64,000 nt of DNA. Source: Aphanomyces cochlioides (taxonomy: Eukaryota; Oomycota; Saprolegniomycetes; Saprolegniales; Verrucalvaceae). A program made the translations under genes and the position numbers. Positions 12,101 to 23,005 of the stretch are shown here, one piece after another. The notes beneath the pieces are model-generated. The model was not told the DNA's origin. It worked only from the letters and a program-made list of their open reading frames with translations, and searched no databases. The stretch is from NCBI GenBank assembly GCA_019828595.1, contig JAHQRK010000007.1:2914001-2978000 (forward strand). The letters run 5' to 3'. The first letter of the stretch is position 1. The number at the start of each line of letters is the position of its first letter.

Positions 12101-12506
12101 CATCACGAATCCGCCGAGCAAAAAGCGCGCTCGCCGTGGTAATACCAACACAAACACAAATGTGGAAGCTTCCAATCAATCGTCTGGTGCACCACCCCTC
12201 TGCCCGGGTCATCAAAAGCCTTGCGCTACGCGCGAAGTCCGCAAAGAAAACGAGAACAAAGGTCGCAAATTCTATTGCTGCAGTCTTCCCCAAGGCGAAC
12301 AATGCGATTTTTTCCTTTGGCAAGACGAATCTTCAACGAACGTCCCCCCGCCACGAAAGAAAAAGGCATCCAATGCAAATGTCGTATGCGCATGTGGAGA
12401 TCCCGCGACGGAACTCACGTCACGCACTGCGAGCAACATGGGTCGCATCTTTTACAAGTGTGGGAAGCAACCCCCTCAGTGCGATTTCTTTCAGTGGGCA
12501 GCGTAA
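9136..12506 (+). CDS. TOP3: DNA topoisomerase III (type IA), TOP3-alpha-like
   Basis: Type IA topoisomerase that relaxes and decatenates single-stranded DNA, normally with a RecQ helicase. Eight exons: 9136-9216, 9258-9385, 9437-9551, 9595-10205, 10249-11005, 11050-11124, 11173-11348, 11390-12506; every junction keeps phase, total about 1019 aa. The Toprim domain starts MRVLNVAEKPSVAKEIS and contains WLDCDREGENIAFEV. The catalytic tyrosine lies in LLSYPRTETDSF, and the GIGTDATIAEHI segment is typical. The C-terminal part carries several CxxC zinc ribbons (CGDCGT, CARC, CPLC, CPHC) and two GRF-type zinc fingers, each ending CDFFLW or CDFFQW, as in TOP3-alpha. Start is the first ATG before the Toprim signature. 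Confidence 0.95.
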
Positions 12507-12859
12507 TGTCCTCCAAGGGGGGACTCAACAAACTTGTTAATTTAAAAGCCAACACTGACTGTAGTCATCTTACTTGAAAGGCGAACTTCTTCCGTGCTAC
12601 GAAGTGACAATTTTACACTGGCATATCTTGTCCAATGATGTTTGCATTGCCGCATCAGCGTGGAATACTTTGAATCTTGAGCAACTTTGACACACAACTT
12701 ATGCTTTATGACAAATATCTTTAGGGATAACCACAAGCAAACCATTACTATACTTCTTAAAAAGTTAAGTGTAACTCTTATAGTGGTGGTATTAATATCA
12801 TCTTGAGCTTCAAATACTCATTGGGCAAGAATGTTTCATTAGCACGATAAACGTTGTCG
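12507..12859. other. AT-rich intergenic stretch, nothing recognised
   Basis: Sequence between the topoisomerase stop codon and the first transposon end. It is AT-rich with no open frame of note, no clear repeat and no RNA gene that I can see. Confidence 0.5.
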
Positions 12860-13548
12860 TACTACACCATTTGCCGGTTTAGTTCGTTGAACTTGCGATA
12901 TATTTCGTATCATTTGCAATATATTTCGTATCAGTGCAATATATTTATCGATTTATATTTCGCATGATTTGCATTATATTTCATACCTCTTGCATTTAAT
13001 TTCATAATTTTTTGCTTATATGTCATATTTCGTATCACGTGCATTTAAATTCGTAGTAATGCAAAATATATTCAACGTCCTATTGAGATATGAAGTTTCA
13101 CATATGTTGCAGTGTTGGCTTGAGCTATGAATTTGCGACGGGCAAGCGCATATGAACTCTGCCGAGCTTGATTGATGCTCGCATTGACTTATATGGTGAT
13201 TGAAGTGTCCCATCAATTTCTTATGAGGTCGATAACAATTTTTTGTTAGTTTTTCTATGGACTTTTTCTCTTCTCTGCGAAATTAAATGCACGTGATACG
13301 AAATATAAGCAAAAAAATACGACATTAAATGCAAGAGGTATGAAATACTACCTCCATTCCGAAATAAGTGATCCAACCAATATTACCTGAAAATGAAGGC
13401 CAAAATTTTAAAAACTGTGAATTCTGAGGATATCAGGTTGTAGGGGATAAAAAAAACCACAAACTGAATACTCGTCCGCGCCTGAAGCTGACCAATCACA
13501 TAAATCATTTCAACCGGAACTTTTCATACATTGGTCAAGATAAACCAT

Positions 13549-13585
13549 TATCCGGAAATCCGGATCTACCAATTATCCGGATTAT
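13549..13585. promoter_or_regulatory. three clustered ATCCGG motifs before the mariner transposase
   Basis: TTATCCGGAAATCCGGAT and then TTATCCGGATT lie 40-76 bp before the transposase ATG. The same palindromic core occurs before two host genes in the window. Possible promoter element; inferred from recurrence only. Confidence 0.3.
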
Positions 13586-13624
13586 GTCACTCTCGTGCGC
13601 GCCATTTCCTCGACGACGAGTTGA

Positions 13625-15058
13625 ATGAAAAAAGCAAACCTCACGGACGACGAGCGCAATGGCGCCCTACAGATTTTGTTGACATTCATGCAACCCGATG
13701 GAACAATACCACGTGGTGCTTGTGCTGAAGTTGCGCGCCGTTTTGAAGTAAGCCGCCACACCATCCAGCGTATTTGGCGTCGCGCCGAGATTGACGTCTC
13801 TGGACAACGACAAATTGCCAAAGATGTTTCTTCCAGGAAGAAAGGCAACTGTGGGCGTAAGCTGAAGTACAACTCTATCGCCGCTTTGTTGCGGGATGTC
13901 AAGAAGGCCAAACGCACGAGTTTTGCATCGATCGCGCGTGAGATCAAAATTCCCGTGTCAACGTTGCATCGATACTACAAACGAGGTGCTTTTGTCAAAT
14001 ACTCCAGTACAGCGAAGCTATCACTTACAGACGCCAATCAGTTCGCGCGACTCTCGTGGGGCTTGAGTTTTGTCCGGGATGCTCAATCTCCACGATTCCA
14101 CGACATGTTCGACTATGTTCATGTTGATGAAAAGTGATTCTTCATGACGCGTGTCAAGAAAACGTTCTACCTTGCTTCAGGCGAGGAACCACCCCACAGA
14201 ACTTGCCAATCAAAGGCGCATATAACAAAGGTAATGTTCTTGTCAGCCGTAGCCCGACCTAGATGGGACAATGTGAAATGTGAATGGTTTGATGGCAAAA
14301 TTGGTACCTGGCACCTCACTGAAATGGTTCCTGCTCAACGTACAAGTCGCAATCGACCACGTGGAACCCTTGAAATGAAGCCCGTTGTCGTCAACCGCGA
14401 TGTCTACCGATCTTTGTTGGTCAACAATGTCATCCCAGCCATCAAGGCCAAGTGGCGAGAAGAATATAGCCGTCGTACCATCATGATCCAACAAGACAAC
14501 GCCCGACCACACGTTCTTGCCTCTGATCGCGTTGTTTTGGAAGCATGTCGCTCAGGGGGCTGGGCAATCGAAGTCGTGTCGCAGCCTCCCAACTCACTGG
14601 ACATGAATGTCTTGGACCTTGGTTTTTTTCGATCGATTCAAACGCTACAAGAGAAGAATCACTCAAGAAATGTTGTCGAAATTGTAGCTGCTACCGAACA
14701 AGCGTGGCTTGACGTCGACATGGAGCCTCTGAGTGCGACGTTTTTGACCTTGCAGGGATGCTTGCTTGAAACGATCTGCGCATGTGGTAACAACAACTAC
14801 AAGATTCTACACATGAGAAAGAAGAAACTCGCCCGAGAGGGGATGTTACCAGAGAAAATTGGAGTCGACGAAGCCGTCGTTGAAGCCGGTTTCGAGCAAT
14901 TGAAGGACTTGGAGAGTATGATGAAGCGACTGCAAGATGAGGTTGTCGAGAGTTTATGCATGGCCGACATTTGCACAGAGTTGGAGAATCTTCAGCTGAC
15001 CACTGAAATCGACGGCATGGAAGATATGGAATCGATTTTAGGCTTACAACTCGATTAA
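13625..15058 (+). pseudogene. mariner-type transposase interrupted by one TGA
   Basis: Starts with two helix-turn-helix-like segments (EVARRFEVSRHTIQRIWRRA and SIAREIKIPVSTLHRYYKRG). The DDE/D core follows: first Asp in YVHVDEK, second in IQQDNARPHV, third in PPNSLDMNVLDLGFF. A TGA at 14135-14137 stands directly after VDEK, where this family normally has Trp (TGG), so a single G-to-A change explains it; the frame then continues to 15058. Full length would be about 477 aa. Read-through is possible but I have no evidence for it. Confidence 0.85.
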
Positions 15059-15356
15059 ATACAAATTCATTCATTTGCATATAATTTCGGAATGAAATGT
15101 TGACAATGTAAAATATATTCGATGTTAGAGACCTTTTGGTGCACTTATTGTGGAATTTGATATCCCCCGTCGGATCACTTATTTCGGAATGGAGGTAGTA
15201 TAATGCAAGTCATGCGAAATATAAATCGATTTTCGTCGCGGGCCACGAAATTAAATGCAAGTCATATGAAATACATTGCAAGTCATACGAAATATATTGC
15301 ACGTGACACGAAATATATCGCAAGTTAAGCGAACTAAACCGGCAAATGGTGTAGTA

Positions 15357-16814
15357 CAGTGAAATCGAGAATGATACGCCACCGAAGAAAGTTGGCGAAA
15401 TTTAGCCAATAGAATTTTTTACGAAATATCTTAACCATTATTGGTCATAATAATATTCCCGCGCCCGCCATGTCATTCAATTTAAAAAACGAGCGTTTCA
15501 GTCAAGTTTTGAAGTTGGAGTGTCGACACCCTCAATGAAGCCAAAAACCGCCTACTCGATGCTCATGAAGAAGAAGATCCTCTGCAGGATCCAAGAAACT
15601 TCTCTGGCCGATGTTCAACGAGAAACGAAGCTTCCACGAAGAACGCTCCGCACGTGGCTCGACAATGCTGATGCCATCCTGGGTTACAACGGCGACTGCA
15701 AGCGCAAGAAACTCACACCCGGTGGCCGACCTCCATGCTTCGTGGTCCCTCCTGGCTTGCTTGCCTTCATGAATCAGATGCGGGAATCTGAGCGAGCCTT
15801 GACTGTCCTGCATCTGATTCATTGGGTCAAGCACAACCAACGAGAGTGGCTCCTCCGATACCTCGATAACAAGACCGAAGGAAGAGGCTACAACAGTCTG
15901 GTGCGGCTATTGCGAGAATTTGCCTACCGCAATGGATTCTCGCGTCAAAGAGCAGGCAAGTCCAAGATCAAGCAAGCTGAGCTACTTGCAATTCGCGACG
16001 ATTTTGCCGATGACTTCCATCGAACATATCAAGGCCATGGAAAGGACGCAATCATCAACATTGACGAAACTGCAATATTACGACACTCCTCCACGGTACA
16101 TTCTGTCCCTACGGGGTGGCAACGCCAAGATATCGGCTGGCGAGAAGAACTCGTTGAGGATTACGGCGGTGTTGGCTGCCCGAGCGGATGGTTCTAAGCT
16201 GTCCATCATGTTTGTGGTACGTGGTACAAAGGGTGGCCTGATTGAAACGTACGAGCTTCCAACGTATCCTCAAGGGCACTACTATGCGGTCCAAAAGAGG
16301 GCCTGGATGGACGCAGAAATTTGGAAGGTGTATCTACGTGACGTGTTGAATGGCGAGTTGACTGATCAGTCAGTCATACTGGTGGATAACTTTGAAGCTC
16401 ACGTGACCGAAGAAGCCCATCGCATTGTCTCGGAAGAACTGGGAAGTACGTTGTGTCCATTACCTCCCAATACTACGTCTGTGCTCCAGCCCTTGGATGT
16501 GGGAGTAATGGCTCCCTTCAAGCGATATATGCGCGACCTGTGGCTCGAAGAAGAATTGGTTGGCGGTGATGGCGACGATCATGATGACGAAGAGTCAACT
16601 ACGTGTCGCCAAAAGCGTCTCTCACTCATCAAACGAGCGATTACGGCTTGGGGTATGGTCAGTAGCGACGACATTCGACGTAGTTTTGAAAAGGCATTAC
16701 CTGATAGGCGTGGGTTAGATGCGGAGTGAGTAACACAATAATACATGTCTAAATGATCATCTTCATTGTAGACGCATCAACGGCTTTGATTGTCTGCTAA
16801 TTGATTCTTCACTG
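15357..16814 (+). mobile_element. pogo/Tigger-like DNA transposon abutting the outer element
   Basis: The left end CAGTGAA starts right after the TA (15355-15356) that also borders the outer TIR element. The right end TTCACTG finishes at 16814 before TA (16815-16816). CAGT ends and TA flanks are typical of pogo-like elements, and a DDE_1 transposase lies inside. The recognisable inverted repeat is short (about 7-8 bp), so the exact ends are less certain than for the mariner element. Confidence 0.65.
15535..16729 (+). pseudogene. pogo/jerky-type (DDE_1) transposase with a frameshift
   Basis: The first part (ATG at 15535, MKPKTAYSML) has an HTH-like segment (TSLADVQRETKLPRRTLRTW) and the first catalytic Asp in INIDETA. 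At about 16075-16085 the frame shifts by one base. The second frame then carries the rest of the DDE_1 domain: the second Asp in VILVDNFEAHV and the third in PPNTTSVLQPLDVGV, ending at 16729 with an acidic stretch before it. One missing base explains the break. Broken as read, unless the indel is a sequencing error. Confidence 0.8.
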
Positions 16815-16816
16815 TA

Positions 16817-17415
16817 TTTGAGCCGAAAAATATATTTATTGTGTAAAAATTATTGATATTGATTGCGGGAAAATTATTGATTTTTATGGAAAAATTATTG
16901 CTTGACGGGGATTCGAACTCACGAGCTCATCAGCCACGCCAATTTCTGCTACCATAATCCCCTACACTATTCTGACCCCTATTATCCCCTTTTCCAATCA
17001 ACATATTTGTGATTGATAAAGACAATAATATAAAACACGATCGCTTTGAGTTCATATCTCATTGAATTTGATCATAAAGTTTCTGATTCAGGTCGTTTTC
17101 TAGTTGTTGAGTACTCTCTTTTTTAATATCCTATTAAAAATTCATTTTAAAATATGTCTTGAAAAAAATTTCACTTCTACATGATATGATTGGCTAGATA
17201 TTTTCGCGAAGTTCGAAGATCATAGTGTGTTATTTTAAATTTTGTACCTAACCCTCGAAGTAAAATGTGGCGTACCATTCTCGATTCTACTGTAAATGCT
17301 AACGTTAAGTTATGCTGTCATTTTATAGAGTATCCATTTTTAATTGGTTATTTTTTATCCAATCCTATTGTACGTTTCTTAACTTCATATTTCAATTCTC
17401 GAGGAACAGCGCAAG
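16817..17415. other. AT-rich gap with a box-B-like fragment
   Basis: About 600 bp of AT-rich sequence before the MscS gene. 16905-16920 reads GGGGATTCGAACTCAC, like the T-arm of a minus-strand tRNA, and some box-A-like sequence follows at the expected distance, but the stems do not pair. Nothing else is recognised. Confidence 0.45.
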
Positions 17416-18751
17416 ATGGTCAACTTCACGGCGACAATCTTGCGGATTGGTATTGGGCTCGCGTTGATCGTCGTGGTGGCGTACTTTCGAGATATATGCG
17501 TCCGATCGTTCTTTCGATTCGTTCGGGAGCGTTTCGGTCGCTCGGTGTTTCTTGGCGACGTCGAACGGCATTTCACAACATCGATTTCGATTGCAATCGT
17601 GCTTCTCGCGTGCTTTGTCGGCTTTGTCATTGCAGGTTACAATGATGTCCCGACGGTCAATACGATCTTTCTCTACGCAGCGGGTATTCTGCTCATTCTC
17701 TCCACGCGTGCTTTTCGGATTGTCTTTACAAAGGTGCATTCTGCGTGATCTGTCCAGCCTCACTGTGTATCTAGTGGTTGATTCGAAGTCTTGGATGGGA
17801 TGTCACGGTCCGAGAAGACTATTCCCGAGTACTTATCGTCACAGAAGGCATTGGTGTGATTGTCTTTTTCATCATTTCGATTGAAATCTTTGCCATCTTT
17901 GTGCCGTCGACAACAGCATTTGGCGATATTGTCGTTGTCTTCTTCATTATCCTTGAAGCCGTGTGCATCTTGTCGTTCTATACGACTGTATGCTTTCTCC
18001 ATTCCATCGCGCTAAGAAATTCTAGGTTCAAAATGCTGTCGCGGGATTCTTTCTTATCTTTGCCGAACCTTTTCGACTGGGTAGCCTCTGTGCAATTGGC
18101 ACGTCGGCGGGCGTTGTAGAACGCATTGCCTTGCACTCGACGCGTCTCCGTGCGGAGGATGGCGCCGTCATTCATGTCCCCAATGGTATCTTGGCCAACG
18201 ATGTCCAGCGCAATTTCACAGACTGCTCATTTCGACGAGTCCATCTTCTCGTCCACGTAGCGCACAACACACCACTCAGCCGAGTCCTTCTCTTGATACA
18301 CCACCTCAAGGAAGAGCTCGTGTCATGCGTCATTTCGCTTGATCAATTCCTAGACCAGATTGAAAAACTCAAGCCACCTTCCGAAGACACTAAAGACAGT
18401 GACGCTGATGACGAGCGAACTTCAGTCATTGGCAGTCTCCATTCTAGTCGAAAGCAGCCTAGCGGTAATCGGGATCGGGATCTGGCCGTCAGCGCCGCAT
18501 CCACCGACATATCCGAATCCATGATGGGCTTGGACGATCTAACAAGGTCGACTTTGACCAGGAATGTCCCCGCGACGGTGGATCCGCGACTTCTGCAGGT
18601 CACACTGGGCGGAATGTATCGCATCTGGGTATCGGCGTTGGTCCCGGGGAATGACCTCATGGGAATTGCAATGGCCAAGTCGAATCTGAACCTGGCTATA
18701 ATGCGCTGTCTGGAATCTCATCGTATTCCTCTGCATGCTGGTAGACATTAA
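17416..18751 (+). CDS. MscS-family mechanosensitive ion channel
   Basis: Small-conductance mechanosensitive channel homologue that would open under membrane tension and release osmolytes. Three exons: 17416-17733, 17775-17987, 18026-18751; phases fit, about 418 aa. Four or more hydrophobic helices occupy the N-terminal half. The pore-lining/beta-domain signature spans the second intron: VQNAVAGFFLIFAEPFRLG, then GAVIHVPNGILAND, the conserved VxxPN motif of MscS. A polar, Ser/Asp-rich linker (about residues 265-345) separates it from the C-terminal soluble domain. Start is the first ATG of the open frame. Localisation (plasma membrane or contractile vacuole) cannot be told. Confidence 0.9.
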
Positions 18752-18789
18752 AGATTCGATAAATAATTTATTTGATGCAATTAGCACAG

Positions 18790-19683
18790 TCAATGTGTCA
18801 ATTCCTCCACAGTTCGGCCACGAAGTACTGAATCATTGTCGCCTACTTGCAGGTAGACATGCACGTGAAAAATGTTGATAGAACGTTCCGGGTTGTCATC
18901 GTAGTTCCAAGCGAGGACATGAGTCGCGTTGTTGTCAATCCATTTTTCGACATAGTCTTGGACATCGTAGTGGTTCATCTCGAGTCTGCTCCACAGAGTC
19001 CAATGCTCAATGCCTTTCGGTGTGTCGTACGGAAACATGTTCGGTTCCATGAACGATGTTCTACCTAGCAGCGTCGTGCTGTAAATGTGGTCTTCACGGG
19101 AGACGTCCAGTTTAGCATCGAGCTCGTCGAGATGATCCCACTTGCGTTCTTTGCATTCATCTGAGCGTGTCCAGTATTCCAAGTACAATGTTCGGCGTCT
19201 CCTATTGGCATCACCGTAGTCATCATACCCTTCGGGGCCGTATGGGTCATATTGGTCGTCGTAGGATTCGCGGGTTGGACTGTCTTCAGAAGCAGTAGTA
19301 GCATTAGATGTCGTGCAATCTTCATCTTCAGCAGGGCAATTTTCGGTGGCATGACTAGAGGAAGTAGTGGAGGGAGCATTGGTGGCATCCCTAGAGTTGT
19401 ATTCGTCGTGAGTGGATTCGTGGCACTCACTTCCAGCATCGTCATGGGACGGATGGTGACTATCTTTGGGGACGTTCAAATGAGTTTCTAAAGTCACCTA
19501 GACATAACATGTGAGACCGAGTCCACATAGTCGACAACGTACTTTAGTTTTCTTGCATGGGAACGCAGCTTCATCCATCGACGATGGGGAGTGGAGATAG
19601 GCGAAATCATCGCAAGAATTCTTTCGTTTCTTTGACTCGTTGGTGGATGACGACGGGCTATTCATCGACGAAGCAAGCATCAT
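18790..19683 (-). CDS. DUF3605-family protein
   Basis: Two exons on the minus strand, 19683-19543 and 19497-18790, with a 45-nt intron; about 282 aa. The N-terminal half is low-complexity, Ser/Thr/Asp-rich, with a basic cluster (ESKKRKNSCDD) that may be a nuclear signal. The C-terminal half resembles DUF3605: FPYDTPKGIEHWTLWSRLE, then WNYDDNPERSINIFHVHVY. Function of the family is unknown. It is convergent with the MscS gene; only 38 bp separate the two stop codons. Confidence 0.75.
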
Positions 19684-19866
19684 ATGGGACTTTGAGATGG
19701 GACAGGGAAACCTTTAAAGCGTGGGGGATCTTGGCGGCGTTTGTAGCGGTGGGGTGGGAGAATAGCAGCAGAGACCTGGGACCTGTTGCTTATACGGAAA
19801 ATTTGAAACTGACTTGACAAATGTGTGAGTGGTGGGCAATCTTGTACATATGGCTTTTCTCAAAAG

Positions 19867-20044
19867 TCATTAAAACGAGGTAATTTCTTCTAGGTTTTGT
19901 CTAAAAAATCGGAATTTTGTCATTAAAATGTCGTTCAACCGAGGTAATTTGAAGAAATCACAAGTTTCGCGAAAAGGCGGGAGTATCCGGATAACAAGAG
20001 GAACATCTCTATATCCGGATAAGCCAACCCAATATCCGGATATC
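19867..20044 (+). promoter_or_regulatory. promoter module: paired CGAGGTAA motifs and three TATCCGGATA palindromes
   Basis: TCATTAAAACGAGGTAA (19867) and TCGTTCAACCGAGGTAA (19931) are 64 bp apart. Downstream come three copies of the ATCCGGAT core (19984, 20011, 20031) and a CCAAT-type box (GACCAATCAAAA, 20058) just before the YbjQ-like start codon. The CGAGGT pair with the same spacing recurs before the coatomer beta gene (38257 and 38323). Function is inferred from recurrence and position. Confidence 0.5.
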
Positions 20045-20068
20045 AGTTCTTTGTTTTGACCAATCAAA

Positions 20069-20649
20069 ATGCTTTTCAACTCTGACGCCTTTTTAGGACG
20101 GGCATTCCCAAAATTGGACTTCGACAGCATGCTTCGCCTCGTGGCTTGTCGCGCCGCCCCACGTGGACTTGTGCGCCATTTGTCCACGACAACACATGGA
20201 ACGGAGAATCTCTACGTCACGCCAGATGAAATCAAATCATCCAAGCTGCTCATCTCGACGCGAGACTGCATCGAAGGACGAGAGATCATCGAGGAAATTG
20301 GCATCGTGAGCGCCACTGTCGTCCGCACGAAAAACATATTGGAAGACATTCTCGCTGCCTTGGGTGGAGTGTTTGGCGGCGAGACGCGATCGTATTCGTC
20401 CTTGATGAACGAAACAACCCAAGAAGCAGTGCATCGGCTCAAAGGCGCAGCCATTGTGCGTTTTTGGATTTGTCATTATTCTGTCCTTTCTCACATGCTT
20501 TCTTGTAGGCGCAAGGCGCAACTGCTGTCGTGATGACAAAGTTCGAAATCAATACAACAATGAACCGCTTTGTCTTTGGCTTGCACAGCACCGTCCTCGT
20601 ATACGGCACTGCTGTGGTTTGCCGCCCCGTCAGTAAGGATAGCAAGTAG
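20069..20649 (+). CDS. YbjQ/UPF0145-family protein
   Basis: Two exons, 20069-20455 and 20509-20649, phase-consistent, 175 aa from the first ATG. A second ATG at 20129 would give MLRLVACRAAPRGLVRHLST, a plausible mitochondrial presequence. The core matches the YbjQ (putative heavy-metal-binding) fold: LLISTRDCIEGREIIEEIGIV, then RSYSSLMNETTQEAVHRL, then AQGATAVVMTKFEI and the closing LVYGTAVVCRPV. These proteins form small oligomeric barrels in bacteria; their role is not settled. The last 20 bp of the CDS overlap the 3' end of the convergent coiled-coil gene. Confidence 0.75.
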
Positions 20650-21841
20650 TCGTCAGACTGTGGATAGGTAATGAGTCGACCGATTTTGTCTCTTCCTTTT
20701 CGTGTACATCATGAGCTGTATGGAAACCCCCACCAAGGACATTCTTACTATGGCTCTTCATCACGTATTTTTGCATCTTCCCAGGACGAACTGTTTGGAA
20801 TTTGCTCACCTTGGCGTGCGCTTGAGGTATACCAGTTGAATCGAGCTGATTTTCAAGGGTCACGCCATTTTCGTCGAGTTTGTAGAGCTTTGCTTTTTCC
20901 ATGGGGAGTTGTTTCTTCGTCACTACCGTCTATCCAACGCATGCACTCCTCAATCATTTGTGACACAACATACCTTTTTCATCTTCGCAGTTTGGTTGCG
21001 ATATTCAATATCTCGTCGTAGTTCGGCAAGTGCCCGCTCCTTTTCCTCCTTGACGAGCGCAAGCTCCGCTTCTTGTTGTTTTTTGACACGCTCGAGCTCT
21101 TCACGTTTTTGACTCATGGCAGATCTACAATGTCAATTCGAGAACTCCTCTAACTGCAGAACATCTACTTTGCAGTATTGTTTGCTTGACGTGGATGCTC
21201 CATCATCGAGAGCAAATGCTGAGCATACTCCCTCTGTTCCATGGCAATGCTCTGGATCCGCTGGGCATGAATCATTCGCCATTGCTGCTTCAATCGAGCA
21301 TTTTGCGCCTCCTGCCGGACAGCTACATCGATCGATCCGTCGAACCCCAGCTCGAATATCCGTTCGCACCGTTTGCTTTGTCATGGATTGTTGGTACAGG
21401 TCTCGCCGCGACAGCAAGAAAGGCCCTTGGTTGGTTCTCGGTCGCATTCGCTGCAGCAATTGCTGTCTTAATGCGCTCTTTTTTCCATGTCCTCCTCGCT
21501 GGGATGGATTGAAACACCCTATCAAAGTCAAGTCATCTCCTGTCATGAGCAAGCGACTTACTCGCCAGATAGCATCTCATCATTATGAGAGAGGGGATCC
21601 AAGACCATCTTGGCTCGTAGTTCTCGCTGTCGTTTGCTCATGTCGTGAAAATCAGTGGGTGTACGTGGTCTCTCCTACGACATACTGCGTCAAAACCTTC
21701 CTCAGGCCAATCCTTCTCAACAAGTGTCGCTATATGAAGATGAGGATCCATGTAATAGTTGAATTTTTTTCCCAGGAGGAACGCAAGCGGCACGGAATCA
21801 TCCACATGCTGCGGGGATGTATCAGCGGGACCGACTTCCAT
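20630..21841 (-). CDS. coiled-coil protein of unknown function
   Basis: Six exons on the minus strand: 21841-21686, 21626-21562, 21518-21370, 21322-21169, 21124-20974, 20929-20630. All junctions are GT-AG and keep phase, total about 324 aa. The N-terminus (MEVGPADTSPQHVDD) is followed by mixed sequence. Residues from about 125 form a long charged helix (NARLKQQWRMIHAQRIQSI, then KREELERVKKQQEAELALVK), a probable coiled coil. I do not recognise the family; such proteins are often cytoskeletal or ciliary, which is only a guess. The stop codon lies inside the last exon of the convergent YbjQ-like gene. Confidence 0.65.
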
Positions 21842-21970
21842 GCTTGGTGGTCATCTAAAAATAAGCAGGTCTATGTATTCACCTTGGGGGTGCAGGGTTT
21901 TGGGTTAGGCAAACATATGCATTTAACTATGTGTATAAAAAATTCAGATCAAACGCACTGCCTGTTTTTC

Positions 21971-22575
21971 TCATGGATCGACGTGGCGCAATGTACTTCG
22001 GCGCGCGGCGATCAATTCTTCATGAATCGCTTCCAACCGAACGGCCGCTTCTGTCAAGATTGCGTTGTATGAATGCTGATCTTCCTCTTTTGGAATCGTG
22101 TCGACGAGCACTTGTTCAATCACGTGCGTGTCCACGCCTACACAGAACGATAAGCTTCTTCTTGGTCCACTGGCTCTGTACTCGGAAACTGCCTTTTCAT
22201 AAGGAGCGTGTCTTTCTCGAGTGTCCGTAGTGATGTTGGAAATCCTTGACCGATGACGGGAGATTCGTCCATCTCGTCTTCGTCGGTGCCACTGCTGTAA
22301 TTGTTTGGATCGATATGTTTCACCCCTGTAGGAAGCTTCTTGCTGGTCATTTTACACGTCCGTGTGCTTCTCCTCTCGGTCTTTTCTTGTCGCTGGATTG
22401 GTACTCTCCGTTTCTTCGACGTGGATTTTATAACCACAATCATGTTCGAATAAGATATGTCTTGGCTGTCTTCACATGATTGATCTGCTAACGTCGTGCG
22501 AGATGACGAGTTCGACGTGATTGTCGGTTTGGATCCGTTTCGTTGTGTATTTGCTCGGCGTCTCCACCTTGTCAT
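21971..22575 (-). CDS. hypothetical protein, basic N-terminus and helical C-terminus
   Basis: Two exons, 22575-22182 and 22137-21971, joined across a 44-nt intron in phase 1; 186 aa. Starts MTRWRRRANTQRNGSKP, very basic and Ser-rich, with a second basic run (KSTSKKRRVPIQRQEK), then an acidic stretch (SSGTDEDEMDESP) and a helical tail (NAILTEAAVRLEAIHEEL). The layout suggests a nuclear or chromatin-associated protein but no domain is recognised. It lies 129 bp upstream of the coiled-coil gene in the same direction. An upstream exon-like frame (22614-22796) lacks an ATG. Confidence 0.55.
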
Positions 22576-23005
22576 GGGCAATTCTACCAGTTGAACCGGC
22601 TGATATTATCGTATCATGCAGGCATCGATCTACTTGCCTTATTGAGCGATTTTCGCTGGCAACGTGTCAAAATACGAGTCTCCTTACTTAACGTGGATCT
22701 ACCGTCGTTATTTAGGTCATCATGCTTGCATTGAAGCGCAAATCGTCTCACCTGGATCGCATTGTTCGTTCCATCTTTCACCTTTTCAGCAATCAAATTT
22801 TAAATTTTTAAACAAATTCCCAGATATTTTTTTGATATCCAAAATATGACATACAAAACATAAGCTTGAAGTGCAATAATAAAATATAATTTTCTTTCTA
22901 TACAAATTTCAAGTCATTTGGGATACATTATTGCATTTTCATGAAAAATAAGGGCATTTTTTGGCATTTTGGGGTCAGGATTTGAAAAAAGCGCGCCAAC
23001 TTTGC
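22576..23005. other. intergenic stretch, AT-rich
   Basis: Between the starts of the hypothetical gene and the end of the RGS-DENN gene. 22614-22796 is open on the minus strand without an ATG and may be leader sequence or an exon. 22797-22980 is AT-rich. I see no other feature. Confidence 0.5.

Larger units (their letters stand above)
13348..15198 (+). mobile_element. Tc1/mariner-like DNA transposon, nested
   Basis: Near-identical TIRs CTACCTCCATTCCGAAATAA at 13348 and its complement ending 15198, flanked by TA at 13346-13347 and 15199-15200. Removing it restores the repeat pattern of the outer element (GAAATATAATGCAAG). Length 1851 bp. It contains one transposase gene with an internal stop, so it could not move by itself as read here. 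Confidence 0.85.
12862..15354. mobile_element. outer TIR element with minisatellite-like ends, split by a mariner insertion
   Basis: Terminal inverted repeats begin CTACACCATTTGCCGGTTTA at 12862 and end with the complement at 15354. TA dinucleotides flank both ends (12860-12861 and 15355-15356), as for TA-duplicating DNA transposons. Inside each arm is a degenerate tandem array of a unit like TTGCAATATATTTCGTATCA. No transposase belongs to this element once the mariner insertion is removed, leaving about 640 bp, so it looks non-autonomous. The arms diverge by several substitutions, so it is not very young. Confidence 0.7.

Noticed and set aside
14135..14137. Programmed read-through or selenocysteine TGA in the mariner transposase
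   Set aside because: No stem-loop or other recoding signal was seen and a single TGG-to-TGA change is the simplest explanation.
16898..16985. tRNA gene on the minus strand
   Set aside because: A box-B-like GTTCGAATCC is present, but the T-stem and acceptor stem do not pair and no anticodon arm can be placed. At most a tRNA-derived fragment.
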